A DNA stretch of 64,000 nucleotides from Paraescarpia echinospica (Eukaryota; Annelida; Polychaeta; Sabellida; Siboglinidae). The stretch lies in contig CM034536.1 of the NCBI GenBank assembly GCA_020002185.1, positions 13,240,511-13,304,510 on the forward strand. Direction: 5' to 3'. Under the pieces are notes generated by a model. It worked only from the letters and a program-made list of their open reading frames with translations. It was not told the DNA's origin and made no database searches. Position 1 is the stretch's first letter; each line of letters begins with the position of its first letter. This document shows positions 35,641 through 46,300 of this stretch, piece by piece. Position numbers and translations under genes: made by a program.

Positions 35641-36714
35641 AGGCCATATCCTGGGATAAAATGTGCCGTGTTCCATAATAACAAATGATGTACGCACTTT
35701 CAGATGATGCTATTAAAAATATGTTGATGACTCGCGTAAGAGTGTACAGCATAAAAAGAACCTCTAAATTTTTCATCTTATGGAAACTGCCGAGTGACGA
35801 CGTCGTGAGATTGTGTGACATCACTTGTGGAACACAGCCGCCAGCCTGAACCGCCTTGACTGATTGACAGCCGTCCTGCGCGGGCCTTGTGTCATGTAAA
35901 CAACATATAAAATGGTGGCCAGCGGGCTGAGAGTCTCTTCTGTTACCGTGTCCGATGCATATGAAGATCAAATATATTTTGGAGTCAGTGATGATGACAT
36001 TTGAGAGATTAATGGTGTTTCTGCTGATGGTAGATTGCCTGGTGTCTGTGCGGAGCTATACATGAACCTGTTGAGAGAGTCCAGCAACTGACAGCCAACT
36101 GTTGACTTTGTTTGTGCATTGTGGTGAAAGGGCCAGTGGCGTTGTTGTGGTATTCGTTTGCATCTTGACCCTTCTTTTAAGTCATTTTAAGGACAGTTGA
36201 TTTATTGACATCTAACTGTATTTTGAAGCCCATCTTCCACTAAGATATATCCATCGGCAGATCTGCACCACAAGTAATGTTATTCACTGTAGGCATAGCA
36301 TGGATCCCGTCCATTACATACACAAAATATTCCATTTTCTGCCGACAAATTGGGTGTTTGGGGAAGATGTGCACCGAATTTCCAGTCAAACCCAAATTGC
36401 CACAACACATATCTTCATCCATTATACACATTAATGACAAAACAGCTGAAATTATAACGAAATAACATTTAGCCACGTAGACCGTGCAACCATGTGTAGG
36501 CCGTTCCATTAGTGACGTCACGTATCTGCACCTTCGGGCAATTCCGGAAAACAGACATTTCCAGGTTTGCACTGTGACCAGGCACTGCATAAGTCCAATT
36601 TTATCAATATTTTGGCAAACATGTGTCTTCGGATTTGTGATAACATTGAATGACACACATGCACAAGTATATTTACATAGTTCTCAGAAAAAACATTTGG
36701 ACAGGATATGGCCT
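35641..36714. mobile_element. TTAA-flanked DNA transposon remnant, 1074 bp
   Basis: The left end aggccatatcctg and the right end (minus strand aggccatatcctg) are perfect 13-bp inverted repeats. Both flanks are TTAA (35637-35640 and 36715-36718), the target site used by piggyBac and Kolobok transposases. The ends are purine-rich rather than CC-starting, which fits Kolobok better, but the superfamily is uncertain. A minus-strand open frame at 36656-36240 (138 codons, many Cys) is not recognised. It may be a fragment of a transposase or chance. Confidence 0.75.
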
Positions 36715-37213
36715 TTAATCCACACCACCAGCTGCAGTCAAAGTAGATTTCTTCTACATGGTGAAAATGCTCTTTGACCACACCCATGCGCTATTGATCA
36801 CATGTTCATATGCAACATAGAACACAACGTGCATATTATGTTTCACAACAATTTTGATCGGTGGCATATCTAGGATCTCGGAAGGTGGGGCCAAAAGGGG
36901 GAGGAAATATTGGTCATCCAGTGGTACGACAATTTACATGGGATTTTTGTTAATCCAAAGGATAGCCCTTCCTAAATATGTTACTACAATTAGCAGTAGG
37001 ACTAGTTGTCATGATTAACTATGTGGTATACATATTAAATGTGAACTGTCATGTTAATAACAGCATTGTGCAAGCAGCACAATTAGTAATTAAGAAGACA
37101 AATTTCACTGTCATCCCATAATTCTCACCCCATGCAAGTGGCACTAGAGCAAGAAACTAGCATGCCACCTAGTGATTACACAGAGCATTACACTTTGGTG
37201 GAGTTGGGGGTAA
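36715..37213. other. EFHB 3' flank, with a possible hAT end fragment
   Basis: The EFHB 3' UTR should begin at 37213 and run leftwards. No clear polyadenylation signal was found close by. Around 36860-36910, ggtggcatatctaggatctc with a G-rich follow-up resembles the cagtggcgtatccaggatt hAT-type end seen on the minus strand at 58299-58320. Confidence 0.4.
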
Positions 37214-37390
37214 TTACAAGATTTCATTCTGACTCCTCATGATCTCAATGCCCTGCATCTCATCCATCACCATGCGGAAGGACTCGATGCTCACTTCACA
37301 GCCAGGGTGACGTGACGCCGCCTCCACGTAGACCTTCTGGAACGTGTCACTGTCCATCTCGACCCCGACGTTTGTGAAGAATTCACGGAT
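37214..37390 (-). CDS. EFHB: EFHB terminal exon
   Basis: Acceptor gactgcag, phase 0, encoding IREFFTNVGVEMDSDTFQKV and on to a stop TAA at 37216-37214. The sequence looks like a third, partly decayed EF-hand pair region (no full calcium loop). Confidence 0.88.
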   Translation of the reverse strand: MREFFTNVGVEMDSDTFQKVYVEAASRHPGCEVSIESFRMVMDEMQGIEIMRSQNEIL

Positions 37391-40300
37391 CTGCAGTCAA
37401 GAGAACAATATATAATTTCCCAGACTACTTGATTCTATTGCTAGAATGTTCCTGTGGAATGCAAATGAACATCCTAGCTTTGGTGCTATGGCAAAATGTG
37501 TAAATGACTTTGAAAAGCGCCACTCTGGCATGCACCAGCTGTGTTATATACCTATGGATATAGAGAAGATCGTACATATGGAACATTCTGACCATGCAAC
37601 ATGCTCCTCGTAACGGGAGACCAAAGTACAGTAGTCCTGCCTTCAGCGGACACTTTTGTATCCAAGCATAAGTATACCGACATTGTAGGTGTCCGCTCAT
37701 CGGGCGGGACAGGCATTTCAGTACGGGAGTTCAGACTTCAGAACAACCAAAACACGGACAGTGTAGAAATACATGTACACATTATTTGATAGTAATTAAA
37801 CCCTGTTCATATCTATGATCACTATATTACTGTGATGTACTAAAATAAACAGTTGGTGTTCGAGTCATATCGACCATTATCGTCCACCCGGCACCGTCCA
37901 CCCGACTCCCTCTTGCGATCTGTCATTTTCTGGAACCATGCACTGCCACTAGCCTATGCGATGGTATCAGCTTGGTGTTGTAGTCTCGAAGAAGTTGCTG
38001 CACGACTGCGTATGCAAACACAGCAAACCAAAAAACAACTTTATTGCAGCATTGTTAATTGGTATTCTCGAATGATTTAGACTTTCCTTCGCTAAAATAC
38101 TTCATTACTAATTTGTAAGTTCACGAGTTTGGCTGGCGCCTACAAGATGGAATATAATAATAACCTGGAAATGAGCAACTGACTAGTTATATCATTAAAA
38201 ACTAAAACAGGTACAATCGATAATTATCACATTTCGTCTTTCATCCAATCTCAAAAGATTTATGAATGCACAAGTTGTGTGTCACTTGATAATGCAATCC
38301 ACTGTTTCATACACTAGTGCCTAGTTCATCTTTTCCATGTACTGGTAATCTGCTTTCAATCATGCCATTGTGCATAGTGGAGCAAAATGTTATGATGCTT
38401 CCTTATTATTTCATCACAGATTAGGATTATTTTTATGTCATCAGCAAACGTGATTGATGCCAACGCAAAATAAACAATACCTTGCTCCAGATGCACTCTG
38501 CCTACAGTTTATTGAGCTCATCAAAGGATTTCTAGGTAGTCTGGACAAACACAAGGAGTACAAGAGGAAGAGAAGATCATCGTTATGGGTACACATGTAC
38601 TTGGCATTTTCATTGCCACACACCGCACTGTTTGTGTATTTTCTAAATACATTCACAAAAAACATTGAATTAATTAATACTGTCCGCCTTAGCAGGGACA
38701 TATAACCAAAATATCCTGTCCGCTGTCCGCATTAAGCAGGTGTCCGTCATCAGGGGAAATTAATGTGGTAAAATAGTCCATACGCTAAGAAACTGTCCCG
38801 ATATCGCCGGTGTCCCCTGGTCAGAGGGTCCGCTAAAGGCAGGGACTACTGTATATGATTTACACATCACTATAACTTTATAAGTAATAAATAGAGTTGT
38901 TCCAATTAATACATTTTGTTGATAATTGATTGGTTCATACTTCCAATTTATTAATCGATCATAATTTTGATGATCGTGTCAATTATATAAGATTAGTTTT
39001 GAATGAAGTATAGACAATTACCGAATGTAACATGCTGCGAAAAAGATGCCATTGTTCAAAACATACACGCTTACAGCATATCTGGAAACCTCACATTATG
39101 AAAAGATGCAATGCATTAAATAAAACAAATTAGGGTCAGTTTGATCAATTTCCTTTGGTGGTTATTACGAATAGGTGTGTAAATTTCTCTCCAATTGAAA
39201 TATGTTGTTTGTTTACATCAACTTCCTTTGACGTGTTGCAGTAGTACTGTTAATATTACAATGTTTCAAATTAATTTCAAAATATTAAATTTAAAATATT
39301 ATTTTTTAAACATTAACCATTTCAGTACAACAGGCCGGATTTCCAGCCGCACTGTCTGTGACGCTTCAGTGCGACAGGCCGGTTATTCGGCATTGACAAT
39401 GTCTGCTATTCAAATAGTTTTTACTCATAATTATCCACTATGTGGAGCCACTTGTTGTGTACAGTTGTCAAGGCGAATAAATTAGCTATTCAGCAGTGGT
39501 CATCGTTTATTATCGCTCAATGATAGTTTACGGAGATTTTAGTTTGTGGTTTTTAATGATGGATTATCAAAATCTGCAGTAGCCACAATGGCGGACAGCA
39601 TTACTTCAACTAGCGATTTACCACCGTATGTTTTGGATAGATTATTTGGCAGTTTTAGCAAAGAATCTTTGTCGGATGTTGATGATCGACACAATAACGA
39701 TGTCGGCGAACTAAGTATACAACTGTGTTCAGCAACTATTAAAACGTTGAAATCTTGGTGGCCATCTTGGATTGCTGGTTACCACAATGACAGAATGTAA
39801 AACTATATGGCTCATTTTACCCGCTGATTATCATACTTTCCGAAAATATATAACATTCCTATTGATCAAATGCATTTTTGTTGCTCGAATCTTAAGTCCA
39901 TTGTCTTGCATGTTTACTGGGAATGCAGTATTCAGTGGTCACAGCTGGTCAGGGCTGTAGTACTGAAATGGTTAATGTTAAAATATTAATTTTAAAATAT
40001 ATTTTTTTATTATTGATTTTAAAATAAAATTAATATTAAAATAATATTTTTAAAATATCAATCTTAAAATATTAATCAATATGTAGACAATTTCTCTGTG
40101 TAAACTCTAACTGACCTGTTCGCGGGGTCGAGGACACATGAAGTCCCGTTCGTAGACTCCGTAGGCGGAGTAGATGGACGGACTGACCAGTCCGAGGACG
40201 TCCGACCCATCGCCGTAGTTGGTACGGTCATCAACACGGCGGATGCGGGGGGCCGGAATATCGGACCGTATGGTCGGGGTGCCGTATGTCCGATAGTCTG

Positions 40301-43300
40301 AATGAAACAGAACAAGATCTTTCCATTTGATATGTTGGTTGCGATATTGATATGTGAGCCTTATGTGCCACACCCAGGTACAAAGGGGTTAAGTACGTCC
40401 TATATGAATATGAATGATGTGGAGTGAAGGCTGAGATGGTAGGACTGACTGGTAGGGAACGGTGTCACAAGTTCACAAAGTCAAAAATAGTTGTGTTTCG
40501 CACTGGTTCAACCACCACCAGTACTCGGTGGGGGACTTGCAAGTTTTATCATCTAAAATGGCTATTAGCATCAGTTTGCACTGGCATATGTTTGAGTTGC
40601 TAGGTGGCGTCACTGTAGCAATTTATTATCCCCACCATGCAAGGTGATCACTGAACCCCCCATGTAATATTTATGAAGGTCTCATTGCAGAATATAATGA
40701 TTTTTATGATAGAAGTTCAAAAAAGGACAAATCCATGGCACTTTTTTATACTCCACTTACATATAACAAAGATGGTGCACTGCTTAATGAAGAAACATCT
40801 CAATGTACCATAAAAATGGTGACACAAAGAGAAATTTTGTTGAGGTGTGCAAATGAATATCACTCAACAGATATTCATCCAAATAATTTCATCTGTCTAT
40901 TATCATGAGGTAATTTCTATTGTTGAGGTGTCTGTAACAAAGAGGCTGAATTACATTGTATACTACAACAAGAACAAATTGAGGAGGACCAGCACTGAGG
41001 CCAGCCTCACCCCGGAGTTCAGGGAAAACACAACAACATGCCAGCTGCCAGCAAGATGGTGGAACTTTGTCTGTAGTGTGTACCTTTGGATGAGAGGCCG
41101 CCAACCACTGCATTGATCATGGAGGCGCTGGTACGATGGTCACCAATAGCGCAGTCTATCTGCTTCTGAAGTCTCTCTGGTTCAAACGGTGGTGGTGGCT
41201 CTTTGATGGCCACTGGGTCCACCGGCTCATATGATGGCTTCCCATCTGCAACAACAGAACATGTGATGTCAGTCAGACACAGCGGTGAAGAAACATGCAT
41301 TATCAACCTAAACATCACATCTGTGAATTCTGCAATGCTACTGTTGAAACACAAAGTTGATATCAAATACGGGCAACAAGTATAAGAACATTTACTGCAG
41401 CTAAACCATTGTAAGATATGCTATGTGAGATAGTGTCATTCATTCACATCCACAAAATATAATGTGAAAAACAAACCAGGTGTCACTGGTTCCTCTGAAG
41501 AACATTATGATGTTCATTTATTTAGGACATATAAAATGATCTCAATCAAACCATAATCGTGTGTGTGCGTGTGTGTGTGTGTGTGGGTGGGTGGGTGGGT
41601 GGGTGTGTGGGTGGGTGGGTGGGTGTGTGCGTGCGTGCGTGCGTGCGTGCGTGTGTGTGTGTTTCTTACGGTACTCCTAGATATACTTTGTATTTCAGGC
41701 ACCAACCTCTCATGGGTTCATCCGCAATCCTTTTTTTCAAGCCTTCATGGATTAATGGTTTGCACTAGATATTTCATGATTGTTCACAACATTGGGCATG
41801 TTTTCTGCGAGGGTTCTGGAACCGCCACTAACTGATCAGTTGATGGTTACCTTAGTTTAATTGGAACAATTTTAGAAAACATGCATAGCACTGGGCACTT
41901 GTTTCTGACCTAACCAAGTCGTCCCTTCCAGGAATGGTAGTTTGCTAGTATAAATAACAATAGAATCCATAATACAAGTAGCCAAACCACCACAGATGGA
42001 AATTCTAAATAGTCTTACCCACATTACAATGATACCATGGCTGCCTTCAAGCCACCTTCTACAGACCTGCATGTACCTACCAGACACCAGCCCACTAGGC
42101 ATCTGCTCCTTCCAGTTGAGGAAGTTAGAGAACTCGGTGTAGTCGATGAAGCCCGTGTTGCTCTGGTCGCAATAGTACATCAGTTGGATGACGATCTCGG
42201 GCTCGGCGGGCAGGTTAAACGTGAGAAGTACTTCCTGTAGGTCCACAATGCTGATCTGGCCACTGTTTGTCTGTTCACAACACAAAATTAAATGTGGTAT
42301 GTGTGGCAACGAATATTTTAATTGTTAGGGTCATATGTAATGAAGATATGTCCTGCCAATTAAAAATAGAAGTACATTATGAAACGTGTCAGGTTCAATT
42401 AGGGTGTGATTCAGATTAGGCCAGTTGGCAATGTCGTTGTTATATAGTTGCAAAAACACCCATACTCCAGATATGGTGCTGTTCATCCACAGAGATGCAG
42501 GGTACGGTTTCACAAAGTTTTTGTACCAGACGTTTGATAGAGACTATGTAATTTTTCTACAACTATTCCAAGCAATCCATTGATAACTTGGAGACCACAT
42601 CATAAAACAGATGCATAACAATGTGAACAAAGTGTCACACATCCAACATAGACCACTAACAGGTATGAACCCTTACTGAAAGAGGAATTTTTAAAATTTA
42701 GAAGTGTTATGGTTCCTTTGTGGGGTCATAGATGAATCCCTGAAAGTTTGGGCCCAGAGATACACAGCATCTAGGAAGAGTATCACTGCATACATACATG
42801 CATGAATACATCTGTACATATACATATATATACATATGTATATATGTTTGTATGCATGCATACATACATGTATACATACATGTCCATAACTGCGCAAAAT
42901 TACCGTTATAGGCAGGTTGCCATTATGGAGAGTTTCATGACTTGGATACTCACTAGGTGGAGCTACAGTATTATGAATGCTTATGTTGACGTTCGCTAGT
43001 TGGTACTCTCGTGAACGATAAAAACCTAGCATTAACAATAATATTAAATAATACACTACACAACTTGCTATATTTAATTGATGTTCCTTTTTTCTTTTGG
43101 CCATGGTGAAATCAATCATGCCTTCCAAGTAAACGCAAACAAAAAAAGCTTTGATGTCCAAAAGAAAACATGAGGGTGTGAATGAGTGGAAGGCAAGCAT
43201 TGGCCCAGATTTGCTTTCCAGCTACACCAAGCCACCTAGGTAAATATTACAATGGCCTGCTTCCATCTGTGGCTAAATGCTCATGGCTTCTCTGAGCTCA

Positions 43301-46300
43301 CTTTGGACATCAAAGCTGATTCTACTCCTCTTTGCTGGAGTAAAGGAGCCACATAGCAGCTGCAACAAGCTGATGATGCCATGCGTGACTCGATTGCAAT
43401 TTGATAGTCCTGCAAACATGGGATGACATTTTATTCAGGGAAATTATGGATTACCCTTGACCTGCCTGCAAGCGGCAGGTTGACTGTGAATGGTTCAGTC
43501 CAAATTAAGTTTCCATTATGCGCAATAGACAGGTTACTGTTATGGACAGGTAGTGGGCAGTGCAAACTAATAGGAAGTCATTCGGGACTTTCAAAAGTGA
43601 CCGTTACATCCAGGTCATTGTTATGGACAGGTGGCCGCTAAGACAGGTTTTACTGTGTGTATATATATATATACTTATATATTTATATATATAGATATAT
43701 ATAAATCCTGTGGGGTGGGGGATCCATTATTTCATAATGGCCTGGTGTGGTTGTTTTCCCCCACCTTTGCTGATGTCTAGTAGATTAATTATCTAAGCTA
43801 ACAGAAATGCTTAGATCGATTGGATTATGTATTCATGTATTTTATTTTGGCTTTTTGTTATTATAAAGCCCATATACAAACTCACCTTTGCTTTATGTGT
43901 TATCAGCAAACTAGCCACGATTCCTAGTATATTTAGAGAGATAGCTTCGTCCCACAAAAAAAAAAATATATATATATACATACAAACACATGGGTACAGA
44001 CTCATGCATGTATGTATGTATGCTAGCTTGATCACAGTTAGAAGAAATATTTCCAAATGCTGCATTTATCTGTGCTTCACAAAATGCCAGTGATTGCCCT
44101 GTCACCTTGTCGTAGAACTTGAAGGCAGCAACGAGGTCGTGGAAGTTGTGGTAGTTCGCTTTCTTCAGCTGTGCCCTGACAGCTGCCACAATACCGCGGT
44201 CTCGCTCCAGTCCACGCAGGTAGCTGTGTCGTTCGCGGATGTGAATGAGGTCACCAGCGCCGTACTTGTCTGCCTTCACCAGTACGCCAAAGGTGTGGTC
44301 TGGAGGCACGTTTAGAGTGTCCTTTATCCTGAAATGGCAATGTTTGTATTAATTCCATTACAAAGCAAACACCAATTCTGCATGTGTTCTCTAGGATTGT
44401 TGCAAGTTAGGTAAAAAAATTCCCAAATGGTAGGTTGTAACGGTATTGCTTGTATCTATGTATTATATAACATACAAACAACACGTCGAGAAGAATATGT
44501 TTAATACATTATTATCTGGATACACAGCTGCACTGGTCTAAATCCTAGGCTAGACTGATTCACTACACTAACAGCGGCGGCAGCGCCCACTACTCTATAT
44601 GCTAATTATAGAGTCCATAGGTTGCTGCTAGGCAATCAGTCCAAATATACCCTCCCTGTTGGGCATCAGCTGGGGTATCTCGTGACATAGGTGGAAGGCT
44701 ATATATAACTGGAAACAATCACAAAAACCATGTGACCATTGTCCGAGGGTTTGAAGATGAATCACCAATTAGTGATATTTGGCGCCCAAGATGCAAACTC
44801 AAGCAGGATGTAGGTACGCACAACACTCAGACTCTCTTTAACACCTCTTCGCACTTACACATTCACTAGTGTCCATACATGCGAGCACATGTACACACAA
44901 ACACAAGCACATATACAAACAAGCATGCACACGTGCACACACACACACGCACGCACACACATGCACGCACACACACTGTAGTCCCCTTCTTATGATATAT
45001 AAGGTCATCTTTTCGACAAAGGTGCAATGGCCTTATAAAAAGGATTGCCTCTTGTGAGGGGAAATTACACTACATTACAGTGTGAACTAGGAGGATAATT
45101 TTGGCAAGACACATATGCTTGTAGAGAGAAATCAAAATGACTGGGTGGAAGGCAGAACAAGTGCAGAAGGACGCCACCTCACTGTGGTCCAATAACTAAT
45201 TCAGTTTTCATCTGACAATCACTAACAAAGTCACATGATGACCAAGAGTGATTCACTCCAACATTGGTGAATTTAATGATTAAGGTGCTAAGTTTCAAAA
45301 ATTCCACCAACATAAAGAGAGCTGGACCTAATAGACACACCTGGATCCGCCAATATCAACATTCCCACACACACAGACTTGCTTGATTATCAGCAGATTG
45401 TATGACTTGTTATTCTGGTGATACAGTAAATTATCAACACATTTTCTGAAGCCAAAAACGTAGACATACGGGTCGTGAACTTTTCCCAGCTGCGGCTGCG
45501 TGCGTTCCCGGAACTCATCGACCCTCTTGGACACGATCGGGGCGGACTTCTGACTGAGCAGTTCGGTGACCCACTTGAGCGACTTGTACGTGGGGTTCCC
45601 CTCGTTGTCATGGGGGGTCGGCACGCCGAATGTGTCGAACCGCTCATAGCTACCGAGCGTGTAGTTGCGTTGTTTCTGTTCCCCGACCCAGAAGTCCTTG
45701 TGGGAGAGACGGTATAGGTTCCTTCCCACCTCTCCTTCATCGTACACTTGTTGGGCAGTCTTGGGTGGGTTCACCAGCTCCCCTGCCGAACCCTCTGTGG
45801 GGAGTAATAGTCACAGGGGTATTAGTACAGTGGTGAAATCACTCTACAAATGCTAATAATAAGACAACTGTGCATAAGTCCTTGGAAAACCATGCAGACA
45901 TTCGATTAATCTTTCTATTTGAAACACTGAGTTGACGTTGGTATTCAACGAAAGAATGCAGCAATGAAAATGTAGCAAAGTATTCTTTAAATCATCCTGG
46001 TCTGTTCTTCATTATTAATGTGTCTAAAATATTAGAATGAATATGTTGATGGCATGCTGCCTGAAAAATTATGCATACCAGGGTAATCAGCATTTTTTAC
46101 AAGGTGAATGTTTCAACCATGAAATATTTAAAATTCACATTGTATACAAATCATTCAAGTAGTACACACAATTTCAAACACACTTCAACCACAAGATTGT
46201 GGCATGTCTGCTATTTATAGCCAATAAACTGTTATAATGCATCTTAAATATGACAACTTCTTAGCATGATTTTGAAAATGTATTAAATAACAAGTTAATA

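Larger units (their letters stand above)
42271..44105. other. EFHB intron with simple repeats
   Basis: Contains the tg/ca-rich tract at 42785-42885, a repeat fragment at 43440-43652, a (TA)-rich tract at 43655-43705 and a short poly-A/TA plus tgta tract at 43958-44025. No exon is seen. Confidence 0.6.

Noticed and set aside
36240..36656. A 138-codon minus-strand host gene
   Set aside because: Lies wholly inside the TTAA-flanked element and has no splice or homology support. Mentioned only as a possible transposase remnant.
41514..41835. Val/Gly/Cys-rich and His/Thr-rich frames
   Set aside because: Translations of the GT microsatellite.
42081..42309. Extending the EF-hand frame to 41872 as one exon
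   Set aside because: The frame continues into non-conserved intron sequence. The gtaggta donor at 42080 joins in phase to the exon at 41245, and the read-through sequence has no EFHB similarity.
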